Positions 1 to 9,903 of a DNA stretch of 64,000 bases are shown in pieces. The notes beneath the pieces were generated by a model. The model saw nothing but the letters and a program-made list of their open reading frames with translations, was not told the DNA's origin and did no database searches. Every line of letters starts with the position of its first letter. Within the stretch, counting starts at the first letter, position 1. The position numbers were made by a program, and so were the translations under genes. Source of the DNA: Gammaproteobacteria bacterium (GTDB lineage: Bacteria > Pseudomonadota > Gammaproteobacteria > JAJFKG01). Where the stretch lies: assembly GCA_021773335.1 (NCBI GenBank), contig JAJFKG010000005.1:124001-188000 (forward strand), in the 5' to 3' direction.

Positions 1-2130
1 TAGCGTCAACTGCGTTAGGTCATTTGAGCCAATCGAAAAACCATCGAAGTATTGTAAAAATTCATCGGCTAATAAAGCGTTGGATGGCACTTCACACATC
101 ATGATCAGGCGCAAGCCATTCTTCCCGCGTTTGAGGCCATTTTCGGCAAGGATTATTTCCACCGCTTGGGCTTCTTGTACAGTGCGCACAAAGGGGATCA
201 TGATTTCGATATTCGTCAAACCCATATCATCACGCACACGCTTAACCGCTTCACATTCCAATTTAAAGCATTCTTGGAAATGCGCAGCAATATAACGCGC
301 AGCACCGCGAAAGCCGATCATCGGGTTTTCTTCCTTGGGCTCATACTCACTGCCACCTAAAAGATTGGCATACTCATTGGATTTGAAATCGGAGAGACGT
401 ACGATTACGCGCTTAGGTGCAAACGCCGCGCCCAATGTCGCAATACCTTCTGCCAACTTGGCGACATAATATTCCACCGGGCTGGCATAGGCTGCTGTGC
501 GTCGACGAATTTCTGCTTGCAACTTAGGTTCTAAAGTATCGACATTTAAGATCGCTTGTGGATGAATGCCAATGGTTTGGCTAATAATAAATTCGACACG
601 TGCTAAACCGACACCAGCATTGGGTAAGGCTTGAAACGCAAAAGCACGTTCGGGATTACCAACATTCATCATCACCTTGACGGGGATATCTGGCATGCGT
701 TCGACATCGATATGCGTGTGTTCAAACACCAACAATCCTTGATACACATAACCTTCATCACCCTCGGCGCAACTGACAGTAACCTCATCACCATCCGCAA
801 TCATCTTCGTCGCATCACCACAACCCACCACCGCAGGAATCCCCAACTCACGCGCGATAATTGCCGCGTGGCAAGTACGCCCACCACGATTAGTCACAAT
901 CGCTGATGCTCGCTTCATAATGGGTTCCCAATCGGGATCCGTCATATCAGTCACTAATACTTGCCCGGCTTGCACGCGCTCCATTTCACTGATATTGGCA
1001 ACCACACACGCTTTACCTTGGCCAATCCGCTGACCAATGCTACGTCCCGTGCTGAGTACCTTACCTCGTTGTTTGATTTGATAACGCTCTAAGCTTTGTT
1101 TATTCTCACGACTCTTAACCGTTTCTGGGCGTGCTTGCACGATGTAAATTAAACCATCATCACCATCTTTGGCCCATTCAATATCCATAGGGCGCCCGTA
1201 GTGTTTTTCAATCAATAACGCTTGTTGGCCGAGGCTCGTTAAGTCATCATCGTTTAAACAAAACTGACGTTGCGCAACAACTTCAACGTCCACGGTCGCC
1301 ACTTGTGCCGTTAAATCATCACCGCTGGCATAAATCATTTTATGCGCCTTGGTACCGAGATGACGCCGCAAAATAGCTGGTTTATCGACACGCAGATTGG
1401 GTTTATACAAATAATATTCATCAGGATTAATGGCACCCTGCACTACCAACTCACCCAGACCATAGCCCGCCGTGATAAAAATCGCGTCATTAAAGCCAGA
1501 CTCAGTATCTAAGGTGAACATCACCCCACTGGCCGCCGTCTCACTGCGGACCATGCGTTGAATGCCAGCAGAAATCGCCACTACATCATGGGCAAAACCG
1601 TGGTGAACTCGGTATGAAATCGCGCGATCATTATACAAAGAGGCATAAACGTGTTTGACGGCGTGCAAAACGCTGTCCAAACCGCGCACATTAAGATAGG
1701 TTTCTTGCTGACCAGCAAACGACGCATCGGGCAAATCTTCGGCCGTTGCCGACGAACGCACTGCCACAGCGTACTCACCCTGTGGGCAGTCGCTTTGCAG
1801 AGTACGCCAAGCATTGCTGATGGCATCAATTTGTTGAGGCAATAGTGGCGTTTCGATGATCCATTGACGGATTTGTTGTCCCGCTTCAGCCAAGGCGCGC
1901 ACATCATCGACATTCAGGGTATCGAGGCAAGCTTGGATTTTATCACCTAAGCCTTTTTGTTGAATAAATTGGCGATAACTATCCGCTGTCGTCGCAAAAC
2001 CATTGGGTACACGCACGCCAACTTGGTGCAAATGATTGATCATTTCGCCTAATGAGGCATTTTTGCCCCCTACTTGAGCAACCTCATTAATCGATAAATC
2101 GGCAAACCAGGCAATGTGTTCTTGAGTCAT
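1..2130 (-). CDS. ppsA: Phosphoenolpyruvate synthase, 3' end cut by window edge
   Basis: Converts pyruvate, ATP and water to PEP, AMP and phosphate, the entry step of gluconeogenesis from pyruvate. The frame is open from an ATG at 2128-2130 to base 1, giving 710 residues; E. coli PpsA has 792, so about 80 C-terminal residues lie outside the window. Residues 1-350 form the ATP-grasp-like nucleotide domain. The swivelling phosphohistidine domain carries [20 protein letters not shown], with the catalytic His at residue 421, the same number as in E. coli. The C-terminal PEP-binding TIM barrel begins near residue 480 and is visible as far as [10 protein letters not shown]. The gene diverges from its regulator ppsR across a 200-bp spacer containing a large inverted repeat. 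Confidence 0.97.
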   Translation of the reverse strand, partial: MTQEHIAWFADLSINEVAQVGGKNASLGEMINHLHQVGVRVPNGFATTADSYRQFIQQKGLGDKIQACLDTLNVDDVRALAEAGQQIRQWIIETPLLPQQIDAISNAWRTLQSDCPQGEYAVAVRSSATAEDLPDASFAGQQETYLNVRGLDSVLHAVKHVYASLYNDRAISYRVHHGFAHDVVAISAGIQRMVRSETAASGVMFTLDTESGFNDAIFITAGYGLGELVVQGAINPDEYYLYKPNLRVDKPAILRRHLGTKAHKMIYASGDDLTAQVATVDVEVVAQRQFCLNDDDLTSLGQQALLIEKHYGRPMDIEWAKDGDDGLIYIVQARPETVKSRENKQSLERYQIKQRGKVLSTGRSIGQRIGQGKACVVANISEMERVQAGQVLVTDMTDPDWEPIMKRASAIVTNRGGRTCHAAIIARELGIPAVVGCGDATKMIADGDEVTVSCAEGDEGYVYQGLLVFEHTHIDVERMPDIPVKVMMNVGNPERAFAFQALPNAGVGLARVEFIISQTIGIHPQAILNVDTLEPKLQAEIRRRTAAYASPVEYYVAKLAEGIATLGAAFAPKRVIVRLSDFKSNEYANLLGGSEYEPKEENPMIGFRGAARYIAAHFQECFKLECEAVKRVRDDMGLTNIEIMIPFVRTVQEAQAVEIILAENGLKRGKNGLRLIMMCEVPSNALLADEFLQYFDGFSIGSNDLTQLTL

Positions 2131-2186
2131 GGGTAGGTCTCTCTATATACTTTGCAGGAATTTGGTGAGCGCAATAGTAACCAGGA

Positions 2187-2300
2187 CTGACACAAAAGGC
2201 CAATCTCTTCGTTAAAAAACACACTTAAATCGGTCATTTATGCCCCATAAACGCCCCCTTTAAGTGTGTTTTTTGCCTCGACCTTGGCCTTTTGTGTCAG
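2187..2300. promoter_or_regulatory. Nested perfect inverted repeat between ppsA and ppsR
   Basis: Two nested perfect palindromes share one centre. The outer arms are CTGACACAAAAGGCCAA at 2187-2203 and its reverse complement at 2284-2300 (17 bp). The inner arms are AAAAAACACACTTAAA at 2214-2229 and its complement at 2259-2274 (16 bp). The loop between the inner arms is 29 nt. The structure fills most of the 200-bp divergent promoter region, so both transcripts or their promoters would include it. It could be a paired operator, a cruciform or an inserted palindromic element. The symmetry is seen; the role is inferred. Confidence 0.7.
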
Positions 2301-2330
2301 CCCTTATTTAAGTCAAATGAGTGAACTTCA

Positions 2331-3149
2331 ATGCAACAAAAAGTCTATTTTATTTCCGATGGTACCGGGATTACTGTGGAAACCTTGGGTCATAGTCTAC
2401 TCACCCAATTCGAGGACCGTGAATTCGAACAAGTCACCGTACCGTTCATCAATGATCTCGAAAAAGCCGAACAATTCGTCGCACGTGTATCACAGGAAAA
2501 AACACAATACGAGCAACCCATTTTGGTCTTTGCTACTATCGCCGATCCGACGCTACAGGCTACCATCGCAACTTGCAGTGCCACTGTTATCGATTTTTTC
2601 AAAACTCACATCCCAACTGTAGAACAAACACTAAAAGCAAAATCATCACCCCAAGTTGGCCGTTCACACGGTATGCAAAATGTAGAAAGTTATGCAACGC
2701 GTATCGAAGCAATCAACTTTTCCTTGGGTAGTGATGATGGCGCCGGTATCAATCACTACGAACAAAGCGATATCATTATTATTGGCGTGTCACGTTGCGG
2801 CAAAACCCCCACCTGCTTATATCTCGCGTTACAATTTGGTATCTACGCGTCGAATTATCCCTTCACCGAGGATGATATGCAGGGTTTAAAAATACCGAAA
2901 TTTCTCGCACCCTACAAAAAGAAATTATTCGGTTTGAGCATTGATCCACAGCGCTTACACAAGATCCGCCAAGAACGACGCCCCAATAGTCGCTACGCTG
3001 ATTTATTGCAATGCCAAAAAGAGGTACGTGAGGTTGAGGCACTCTATTTGCGTGAAGGCATTCCCTTTCTCAATACCACCACCTGTTCGATTGAAGAAAT
3101 CTCTACACAAATTCTCTCCCAATGTGGTATCAGCCGTCGCTTATATTAG
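2331..3149 (+). CDS. ppsR: PEP synthase regulatory protein (bifunctional kinase/pyrophosphorylase)
   Basis: A 272-residue member of the DUF299 family. In characterised homologues it inactivates PEP synthase by ADP-dependent phosphorylation of the Thr next to the catalytic His, and reactivates it by phosphate-dependent dephosphorylation. Family signatures are VYFISDGTGITVETLG at the N-terminus and the P-loop-like GVSRCGKTPTCLYLA near residue 153. The conserved NYPFTEDD segment follows. The target motif GGRTCHAA is present in the neighbouring ppsA product. The gene diverges from ppsA, as in many proteobacteria. The Shine-Dalgarno upstream of this ATG is weak; no better start exists because the homology begins directly at the Met. 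Confidence 0.95.
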   Translation: MQQKVYFISDGTGITVETLGHSLLTQFEDREFEQVTVPFINDLEKAEQFVARVSQEKTQYEQPILVFATIADPTLQATIATCSATVIDFFKTHIPTVEQTLKAKSSPQVGRSHGMQNVESYATRIEAINFSLGSDDGAGINHYEQSDIIIIGVSRCGKTPTCLYLALQFGIYASNYPFTEDDMQGLKIPKFLAPYKKKLFGLSIDPQRLHKIRQERRPNSRYADLLQCQKEVREVEALYLREGIPFLNTTTCSIEEISTQILSQCGISRRLY

Positions 3150-3224
3150 GGACGGTTGACAAAAAGGTTCATAAGTTCAACAATATCAATGAGTTTCATC
3201 GTTAACAAGGAGAAGGAAGCAAAT

Positions 3225-3509
3225 ATGGAAAACACGAAAATGAAGTTAGGCGTCGCGAGTTTTGGTATGGCGTTGGGCGTGACTTGGGGTTTGGGTATGC
3301 TTTTAATGGGTATTGTCGCTTGGCAAACCGGCTGGGGTCTCGATTTTTTGAATATTATGTCTTCGGTCTATATTGGCTATGCCGCTACGCTAGGCGGCAG
3401 TATTGTTGGTGCAATCTGGGGCTTCTTTGACGCCTTGATTGCCGGCATCGTTATCGCCTTTTTATATAATCTGTTTAACCGTGGCTGTCCTAAAAAAGCG
3501 GCAGAGTAA
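3225..3509 (+). CDS. Small two- to three-helix membrane protein, holin-like
   Basis: A 94-residue hydrophobic protein with Gly-rich membrane segments at about residues 10-32 and 45-85 and a positively charged C-terminus (NRGCPKKAAE). The start ATG is preceded by AAGGAGAAGGAAG, so the longer in-frame version from 3156 is rejected. Proteins of this size and pattern are often annotated as bacteriophage-holin-like, but there are no phage genes nearby. I assign membrane location with confidence and function only tentatively. It follows ppsR by 75 bp and may be co-transcribed or have its own promoter. Confidence 0.75.
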   Translation: MENTKMKLGVASFGMALGVTWGLGMLLMGIVAWQTGWGLDFLNIMSSVYIGYAATLGGSIVGAIWGFFDALIAGIVIAFLYNLFNRGCPKKAAE

Positions 3510-3529
3510 TTAGCCCTGTAGCCAAACAG

Positions 3530-3770
3530 GCCATGTAGCGGCGTCACCCGGAAGCAGACTCTGCCATTGCTGTCCCCGGATGACGTTGCTACGCAATTTA
3601 TCCGGGCTACATCTGGGCTTGATACAGAAACCGTAGAGCCGTAGCCCGGATAAGCGCGGCACGCGCGTCATCCGGGAAAAGGGTTTCTCATTGCTGTCCC
3701 CGGATGACGTTGCTACGCAACTTATCCGGGCTACATCTGGACTTGGCGCAGAGACAATAGGCTACTATTG
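3530..3770. repeat. Family A palindromic repeat cluster
   Basis: Between the holin-like gene and ampG lie one and a half copies of a REP-like unit. The complete copy at 3641-3733 runs from GTAGCCCGGATAAGCGCGGC to the inverted CTTATCCGGGCTAC. A half copy precedes it at 3575-3610. Each is followed by a tag resembling CATCTGGGCTTGACGCAAAG. The same units recur at 15.46, 27.83, 30.11 and 35.15 kb. No gene is visible in this 312-bp gap. Confidence 0.85.
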
Positions 3771-3821
3771 TCGCTCTGATTGACATAAATATGACAATTA
3801 TCGATCTTATGAAGAACAAGG

Positions 3822-5075
3822 CTAACTCACCACTTGCTCACCAACACCACTACGGAATACCATCTGTTGGCGCAACATCCACAGTAATAACAAACCTGGT
3901 AAAGCCAGCACAAACGTCCAAAAGTAAAATTGCACCCAGCCAAGGTGCTCGACTAACACGCCGGATAAAGGCCCAACAAACACCCGCCCTACTGCTGACA
4001 ATGCCGACAATAGTGCAAATTGCGTTGCGGTATAACGCTGATTACATAAACTCATGAGAAATGCTAAAAATGCCGCTGTGCCCATGCCGCCCGCTAAGTA
4101 TTCAGCACTGCTGGCCGCAATCATCATGGGATAACTCTTACCCACCATCGCCAATAACATAAACGTTAAGTTCGACACCGCTTGTAAAATACCGAAGAGC
4201 ATAAGTGAACGGAATAATCCTAAACGCGCCATCAAAGTACCACCAATTAAAGCACCAATGATTGTCGCCAGCAATCCCACCACTTTGGTAATGGCGCCGA
4301 CATCGATCAAGGAAAAACCTAAACCACGGATCATAAACGTCGTCGTCAGACTTAAACTAAAGGCGTCACCAAATTTGTATAACACAACCAACAAAAGTAA
4401 TGCCCACGCCCCTTCGCGACTCATAAATTCTTTAAAAGGTTCAACCACTGCTTCAACCAAAGAGACAGGCGGCGCCACTTTTTGTTCCGGCTCAGGGCCA
4501 AACCAAGCAGCCACCATGCCTATCAACATCATCACTGCCATCAACAAATAGGTAAAACGCCATCCCATTTCGGCGGCAATAATTAATGCCATGCTGCCAG
4601 ACACCAACACTGCCATGCGATAAGTCGTAACAAACAATGCCGAACCAAGACCACGTTCTTCGGCGGGTAACAAATCGGTACGGTAAGCATCAATGGCAAT
4701 GTCTTGTGATGCCGATAAAAAGGCAACGGCCAACGCCAATGCACCCAGCAGTAATGGTTTGGTTGTGGGATCGAACAATGCCATGCTGGCTATGGTAATC
4801 AATAACGCCACTTGCATGAGAAATACCCAGCCACGCCGCCGCCCCAATAACGGTGGCACAAAGCGATCCATCAAGGGTGCCCATACAAATTTATACACAT
4901 AAGGTTGGCCGACTAAGGCAAGAAAACCAATGGCAACCAGGTTCACCCCCGACACGGTAAACCACGCTTGTAGCGTGCTACCGACGAGCGATAATGGTAA
5001 ACCCGAAGCAAAGCCCAGTAATAAGACGCTCAACATGCGTCGGTTGAGAAATAATTCGCGGTAAGATTTGTGCAT
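3822..5075 (-). CDS. ampG: AmpG-type muropeptide permease (MFS)
   Basis: A 417-residue major facilitator protein with about 12 membrane helices. AmpG imports GlcNAc-anhydroMurNAc peptides from the periplasm for cell-wall recycling. The family segment SASQDIAIDAYRTDLLPAEE, followed by RGLGSALFVTTYRMAVLVSG, is clear, and the N-terminus LLLGFASGLPLSLVGSTLQA is typical. I use the ATG at 5073-5075; the in-frame extension to 5231 would translate family C repeat DNA and a terminator and is rejected. It is shorter than E. coli AmpG (491), lacking the extra C-terminal helices. It lies downstream of mip, beyond a terminator, so it is probably transcribed separately. Confidence 0.88.
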   Translation of the reverse strand: MHKSYRELFLNRRMLSVLLLGFASGLPLSLVGSTLQAWFTVSGVNLVAIGFLALVGQPYVYKFVWAPLMDRFVPPLLGRRRGWVFLMQVALLITIASMALFDPTTKPLLLGALALAVAFLSASQDIAIDAYRTDLLPAEERGLGSALFVTTYRMAVLVSGSMALIIAAEMGWRFTYLLMAVMMLIGMVAAWFGPEPEQKVAPPVSLVEAVVEPFKEFMSREGAWALLLLVVLYKFGDAFSLSLTTTFMIRGLGFSLIDVGAITKVVGLLATIIGALIGGTLMARLGLFRSLMLFGILQAVSNLTFMLLAMVGKSYPMMIAASSAEYLAGGMGTAAFLAFLMSLCNQRYTATQFALLSALSAVGRVFVGPLSGVLVEHLGWVQFYFWTFVLALPGLLLLWMLRQQMVFRSGVGEQVVS

Positions 5076-5130
5076 GAGGTGTTGGTTCAAAAAAATAGTC
5101 TCATAATTTCTTAAATTAACTGTAGCCCGT

Positions 5131-5200
5131 AACGTCCCACCCCAGAGGGGTGGGACGAAGCCCAGAGGGGTGGGACGAAGCCCAGACAGTAGTCTACAAA
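5131..5200. repeat. Family C repeat (TCCCACCCC-AGAGGGGTGGGA), tandem
   Basis: A short palindrome, CCCACCCC-AGA-GGGGTGGG, followed by a second copy of the right half (AGAGGGGTGGGACGAAGCCC twice in tandem) and by CAGACAGTAGTCTAC, part of the tag seen next to families A and B. Related copies are at 18.18, 20.22, 29.51 and 37.87 kb. Confidence 0.8.
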
Positions 5201-5233
5201 CTGTGTCGTAACATAGGTATATATGCATCACAA

Positions 5234-5269
5234 AAAAGGCCAGGCATGAATGTCATAACCTGGCCTTTT
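5234..5269 (-). terminator. Rho-independent terminator after mip
   Basis: Stem AAAAGGCCAGG at 5234-5244 pairs with CCTGGCCTTTT at 5259-5269. Read on the minus strand it is followed by a T run (TTTTTTG), 25 bp after the mip stop codon. Confidence 0.85.
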
Positions 5270-5293
5270 ATAAGACATCAAACTAAACGATAG

Positions 5294-6025
5294 TTATGAT
5301 TTCTTTTGTGCCGCTGAGTTAGCGCTTTTATCGCCTTTCTTAACAGACACCAAATGGATCTTAAAGATCAATGTCTTGTTAGGACCAATCGGACCCACCA
5401 TACCACGATCACCATACGCTAACTTCGGTGGTACGTAAATCATCCACGTCGCACCCGGCTTCATCATTTGCAACGCCTGCGTCCAACCAGGAATCACTTC
5501 AGTGACACGAAAGTTCACCGGCTTGCCGGTTTTATAAGAACTATCAAACACTTTACCGTTAATGAATTTGCCTTCGTATTCAACTGTTACTGCATCATTT
5601 GCGGTTGGGCTGATACCCTTACCTGTGTCAATCACTTTATACTGCAAACCACTGGATAAGCTTTTCACACCAGGCTTCTTCTTATTCGCTGCTAAAAACG
5701 CTGCGCCAGCTTTTTTATTTTTCTCACTCAGCGATTTCAATTGTTTGACACGTTTTTTCAACAATGCTTGCTGAAAGGTGACTAAGGTTTGTTGCATTTG
5801 TTTTTTGGTTAATGCTGCTTTCGCACCAGTTTGCGCATCCTTAATACCTTGCGCTAACGCCTGCGCGTTGATATCGATTTGTTGTGTTTTGAAGTTACTT
5901 CCCATGTCATAACCAATGGTGTAACTCACTTTATCATTTTGATTTTGCAGTTTAGCGGCTTGACCAGCTTGAGAAAAACACAGCGCCAACCCACAACCCA
6001 ATACTGCTAATGCTTTGACTTTCAT
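5294..6025 (-). CDS. mip: Mip-like FKBP-type peptidyl-prolyl isomerase
   Basis: A 243-residue exported prolyl isomerase. A signal peptide (MKVKALAVLGCGLALCFSQA, cleavage near GQAA) is followed by a helical dimerisation domain of about residues 25-110 with the FKBP_N pattern (VSYTIGYDMGSNF). The C-terminal FKBP catalytic domain spans about residues 125-230, with VTVEYEGKFINGKVFDSSY, VIPGWTQALQMMKPG and YVPPKLAYGDRG. This is the domain order of Legionella Mip and E. coli FkpA. It ends in a lysine-rich tail. The ATG at 6025 has GGGGAATAGAG just upstream; the longer frame from 6127 lacks a signal peptide at its start. In Legionella the homologue promotes infection; that role here is inference. 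Confidence 0.93.
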   Translation of the reverse strand: MKVKALAVLGCGLALCFSQAGQAAKLQNQNDKVSYTIGYDMGSNFKTQQIDINAQALAQGIKDAQTGAKAALTKKQMQQTLVTFQQALLKKRVKQLKSLSEKNKKAGAAFLAANKKKPGVKSLSSGLQYKVIDTGKGISPTANDAVTVEYEGKFINGKVFDSSYKTGKPVNFRVTEVIPGWTQALQMMKPGATWMIYVPPKLAYGDRGMVGPIGPNKTLIFKIHLVSVKKGDKSANSAAQKKS

Positions 6026-6245
6026 GATCACTCTATTCCCCATTATGTGTTGTTTACGATTCGTCTTTTGTCCGCGAACCAAGGCTTGGCTCGTGTATTC
6101 ACCTTCCATTGCACTGAACAAAATCAATACAACATAGCCTCGTATTGTGCCTTAACTGTGTCGTCTTGCAAAGGATAAATTGGCCGTTTGGGCACAACCT
6201 GGTCTATAATTGTCTACATCATTCTTAATCTAAAAGCGAATCAAC

Positions 6246-7619
6246 ATGCACATCAGTATCTTTGATTTATTTTCTATCGGTATCGGCCCATCGAGTTCAC
6301 ATACCGTTGGCCCCATGAAGGCAGCCTTAGCATTTGTCACCCAACTAAAAGATGATAAAATTCTGAGCAAAGTTGCTCGCCTACAAGTGGACCTGTACGG
6401 CTCACTCGCTCTCACCGGCAAAGGCCATGGTACCGACACAGCCATTGTCAATGGCTTAAGCGGGCAAGCACCCGATACCGTCGATCCAGATAGTCTGTTC
6501 CCGCGCTTTGACACCGTGCGCCAACAGCAAAAACTGGCCGTCATGGGCACACACAGTATCGATTTCGATTATGCGCACGATTTATTGTTTCATCAGCAAG
6601 AGGTCCTCGATAAACATACCAATGGCATGCGCTTTACGGCGTATGACAGACAAGGCGCACAACTTGCCTCGCAGACTTATTATTCGATCGGTGGAGGCTT
6701 TATTGTTACCGCAGAAACCTTTGGCGAAGCACCTGAACAAGATCAAGCACCACCCTACCCGTTTTCAAGCGCGCACGAATTATTACGCCGCTGTACCGAA
6801 AATCAATTGGCAATACACGAAGTCATGTTAGCCAACGAAAAAATGTGGCGCTCGCGCGATGCAATTCACACCGGCTTAAATGACATTATTAAGGTTATGA
6901 TGCAATGCATCGATAATGGTTGTGCCGCCAGTGGCATTCTGCCCGGCGGTTTACACGTGCAACGGCGCGCACCGGAATTGCATGCCAAATTACAGAAAAA
7001 AGGCGTGCCTTCATCGCTGGAACACCACGACATCATGAACTTTCTCAATATGTATGCGATTGCCGTCAACGAAGAAAATGCGGCGGGCGGGCGCATTGTT
7101 ACTGCGCCAACGAATGGCGCCGCGGGTATTATCCCAGCCGTATTAAAATACTTTCTCAATTTCCATGAGCATGCCGATAAAGATGCAGCGCACAAATTTC
7201 TACTCACAGCAGGGGCGATCGCGATCCTCTATAAAAAAGGGGCGTCAATTTCTGGTGCTGAAGTTGGTTGCCAAGGTGAAGTTGGCGTTGCTAGCTCCAT
7301 GGCTGCCGGCGCGTTAGCAGCCGTTTTAGGTGGCTCGATCTATCATGTGGAAAATGCCGCCGAAATCGCGATGGAACATCATTTAGGTATGACGTGCGAT
7401 CCGGTGAATGGCTTAGTGCAAATCCCCTGCATCGAACGCAATGCCATGGGTGCCGTCAAAGCGGTGAATGCTGCGCGCTTAGCCTTGATTGGCGATGGTC
7501 AACACAAAGTCTCTCTCGATAAAGTCATTGCGACGATGAATCAAACTGGCCGCGATATGATGACGATTTACAAAGAAACATCGCAAGGTGGTTTGGCGGT
7601 AAATGTGCCGGAGTGTTAG
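6246..7619 (+). CDS. sdaA: L-serine ammonia-lyase (iron-sulfur type)
   Basis: A 457-residue single-chain L-serine dehydratase making pyruvate and ammonia. The N-terminal beta domain ([20 protein letters not shown]) precedes the alpha domain with [17 protein letters not shown]. The three 4Fe-4S ligands fall at C342, C384 and C395, in [16 protein letters not shown] and IPCIERNA, one position off those of E. coli SdaA. The C-terminal Cys of the tail (NVPEC), known to occupy the active site in homologues, is present. Serine is a favoured carbon source of Legionella and Coxiella relatives. Pyruvate from this reaction feeds ppsA, encoded 4 kb away. The gene stands alone on the plus strand. Confidence 0.96.
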   Translation: MHISIFDLFSIGIGPSSSHTVGPMKAALAFVTQLKDDKILSKVARLQVDLYGSLALTGKGHGTDTAIVNGLSGQAPDTVDPDSLFPRFDTVRQQQKLAVMGTHSIDFDYAHDLLFHQQEVLDKHTNGMRFTAYDRQGAQLASQTYYSIGGGFIVTAETFGEAPEQDQAPPYPFSSAHELLRRCTENQLAIHEVMLANEKMWRSRDAIHTGLNDIIKVMMQCIDNGCAASGILPGGLHVQRRAPELHAKLQKKGVPSSLEHHDIMNFLNMYAIAVNEENAAGGRIVTAPTNGAAGIIPAVLKYFLNFHEHADKDAAHKFLLTAGAIAILYKKGASISGAEVGCQGEVGVASSMAAGALAAVLGGSIYHVENAAEIAMEHHLGMTCDPVNGLVQIPCIERNAMGAVKAVNAARLALIGDGQHKVSLDKVIATMNQTGRDMMTIYKETSQGGLAVNVPEC

Positions 7620-7705
7620 AAAAACACTGAATATTTGAAGTGTACTTATAAATATTCAATAAAATAGTCGCAAGACATAGCCAGCAACATATTTAAAGGT
7701 CAGCT

Positions 7706-7734
7706 ACTCCGGAAAATCGCGACATTTCCGGAGT
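7706..7734. promoter_or_regulatory. Inverted repeat ahead of DUF4143 ATPase 1
   Basis: ACTCCGGAAA at 7706-7715 and TTTCCGGAGT at 7725-7734 are perfect 10-bp arms around a 9-nt spacer, ending 8 bp before the start codon. A similar CCGGAA dyad (11365-11387) precedes the related ATPase 2, suggesting a shared operator. Confidence 0.5.
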
Positions 7735-7742
7735 ATATATCC

Positions 7743-8903
7743 ATGATTCCACGTTTGCTCGAGCTACCGCAAGACAGTAGCTTTTTTCTCTTTGGTGCTA
7801 GGAATACCGGCAAAAGCACGTTAATCGAGCATAGTTTTCCGTCTGAACAGTCTGCTTGGTTTGACTTGCTCGATCCTGAGCTTGAGTACAGGCTCGCCAG
7901 TAAACCCAGTGATTTTTATAATATCGTGACTAACCTAGCCGAGGAAAAACAATACATCATTATTGACGAGGTGCAGAAAATACCCGCCTTGCTTGATGTA
8001 GTACAAAGGCTCATGAAAGATAAGAGTCGGCATTTCATCATGACGGGATCAAGTGCGAGAAAGCTGAAGCGTGGCGGCGCTAATTTACTTGCAGGCAGAG
8101 CACTCGTCTATTATTTATTTCCATTTTCGAGTATTGAATTGGGCGATGAGTTTAAGCTAGAGCAAGCTTTAGCATTAGGAGGTTTGCCAGATATTATTAA
8201 TACTCAGTCTCCCGACAAACAGATAGCCTTTTTACAAGCCTACACTCAAACTTATTTACAAGAAGAAATTGCCGCAGAGCAACTCGTACGCAAATTCACA
8301 CCTTTTCGGCGCTTTCTAGAAGTTGCAGCACAAGCCAATGGCAAAATCGTAAATTTTGCCAATATTGCGCGTGATGTTGGCATAGATGAAAAAACTGTTG
8401 GTGCTTACTTTACAATATTAGAAGAGACGTTAATTGGCTTTTTTCTCGAAGCTTATCAAGCTTCATTCCGTAAGCGACTGAGTAAGAAACCAAAGTTCTA
8501 TTTCTTAGATACCGGCGTCGTACGCGCATTAACGAGACAATTGACATTACCCTTAATAGAATCAACTAGTGCTTATGGTGAAGTATTTGAGCATTTTATT
8601 ATTCTTGAATGCCTGAAGTTATCTCGCTACAAACATAGAGAATTTCGCCTATCTTATTTAAAAACCCAAAGTGATGCTGAAATTGATTTAGTCGTTGAGC
8701 GGCCAGGAAAACCATTATTATTAATTGAAATAAAAAGTTCAAGTAATGTTCAACAACACGACATTGCAAAATTTATCACGCTAAGTAAAGAGCTTGATAA
8801 TGCCGAAGCAGTTTGTTTTTCACGCGATCAATATGCAAAAAAACATCAACATGTGAGAGTATTACCCTGGCAGATGGGGTTGCAAGAATATTTTATGAGT
8901 TAA
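7743..8903 (+). CDS. AAA-family ATPase with DUF4143 domain (copy 1)
   Basis: A 386-residue protein with Walker A GARNTGKST (Lys24), Walker B IIIDEVQKIPAL near residue 77 and sensor-1-like MTGSSARKLKRGGANLLAGR. A winged-helix-like segment (INFANIARD-type, VGIDEKTVGAYF) follows. The DUF4143 C-terminus carries a PD-(D/E)XK-like pattern, AEIDLVVERPGKPLLLIEIK. The family is common and poorly understood. It is clearly paralogous to copy 2 at 10127-11347: compare FANIARDVGIDEKTV with FSNIARDCGIDAKTV. The gene stands alone and convergent with 8910-9641, with 6 bp between stops. An inverted repeat sits immediately before its start. Confidence 0.85.
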   Translation: MIPRLLELPQDSSFFLFGARNTGKSTLIEHSFPSEQSAWFDLLDPELEYRLASKPSDFYNIVTNLAEEKQYIIIDEVQKIPALLDVVQRLMKDKSRHFIMTGSSARKLKRGGANLLAGRALVYYLFPFSSIELGDEFKLEQALALGGLPDIINTQSPDKQIAFLQAYTQTYLQEEIAAEQLVRKFTPFRRFLEVAAQANGKIVNFANIARDVGIDEKTVGAYFTILEETLIGFFLEAYQASFRKRLSKKPKFYFLDTGVVRALTRQLTLPLIESTSAYGEVFEHFIILECLKLSRYKHREFRLSYLKTQSDAEIDLVVERPGKPLLLIEIKSSSNVQQHDIAKFITLSKELDNAEAVCFSRDQYAKKHQHVRVLPWQMGLQEYFMS

Positions 8904-8909
8904 TACTTG

Positions 8910-9641
8910 TTAGTACTTCATAACCAGGCTTAACGAAGCAAAACCACCACGAAACAACGGATTGTAATGTGTGATTTTGCTGCCAAGTTTGAGATGCATA
9001 TCATCATCTAAAGCAAGACGATTATTTAATACTTGGTCGAGTGGATCTTCCTCTTCACTCCTCCCCATTTGATGTTGCGGATGGTTATTGTAATCTAAAT
9101 CTTGCTGCAAGTTTTCGGCAGGCAAACTATAGCCTGCCACGGTTTTTGCTTTTGCACTTGCAGGGGCTCCCGCAAAACGCGAATCCTGCAAGTTAGATGG
9201 CAACATGCTCACACCATTGAGCTTATCACTTTGAGCTTTATGCGAGTAACCAAATAACGATTGCGGCGGCAACTGTAATGACATTAACACTCGCTCATGC
9301 AAACTGGGCGGACGCTGCGACTGTGGCAAACGCGCTGGCGGTGCTTGCCTATTTTGTTGCACTTCCGCTACGCGCTGTGTCGCAACACCGGATAGACTCG
9401 CCGCGCCAATCTGCGCGTGATAACCCGCATTCATAACATGCACGGGGTGGGCACGAAAGTGATGATAAACACTGTGTTGTTGTGATAACAAACGCGCGTC
9501 TGCTTGTGTATAGGGCCCATTAAAGCCTGCCGGCAATGGCGTGCCAGAATTAGCAGTTATAGAGTTAGCGTAAGAACTAGTTACATTAAAATAACAAATC
9601 AGAGCGATGAGCATACCCTGAGCGATCGTAAGGCTTTTCAT
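8910..9641 (-). CDS. Unknown secreted protein
   Basis: A 243-residue protein I do not recognise. Residues 1-26 look like a Sec signal peptide (SLTIAQGMLIALICYF, cleavage near SYA-NS). The mature part is Gln-, Pro- and His-rich and low in predicted structure, with an acidic patch (RSEEEDPLDQVL) and a C-terminal stretch (HYNPLFRGGFASLSLVMKY) ending in an aromatic residue. That ending could be an outer-membrane-type strand, which is speculation. The ATG at 9641 is chosen over 9650 because AAAGGA lies 9 bp upstream of it and directly abuts the other. Confidence 0.65.
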   Translation of the reverse strand: MKSLTIAQGMLIALICYFNVTSSYANSITANSGTPLPAGFNGPYTQADARLLSQQHSVYHHFRAHPVHVMNAGYHAQIGAASLSGVATQRVAEVQQNRQAPPARLPQSQRPPSLHERVLMSLQLPPQSLFGYSHKAQSDKLNGVSMLPSNLQDSRFAGAPASAKAKTVAGYSLPAENLQQDLDYNNHPQHQMGRSEEEDPLDQVLNNRLALDDDMHLKLGSKITHYNPLFRGGFASLSLVMKY

Positions 9642-9903
9642 TTTCAACATTCCTTTGCTTGTGCAACATTATGATTATTATTGAGCACTACTCGATCACA
9701 TACGCTTAGAAGCATAGTAAAGATCACTGGAAAGGCAAATAAGAAGGATTTATTGTTTGTCGGAAGGTCTTTTTATGAACAGAGCCGTAACCTAGGTAAA
9801 CGTCTGGGCACCCCATTCGGCATATATTTCAGTTTTGAGCGCTGCTACAACTACCCAAACCAAGACTTGATGGAATTGAGAACTTCCTCAACACCGGATT
9901 CAA

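Noticed and set aside
5076-5231. N-terminal extension of AmpG to 5231
   Set aside because: It would translate family C repeats and reach the mip terminator; homology begins at the ATG at 5075.
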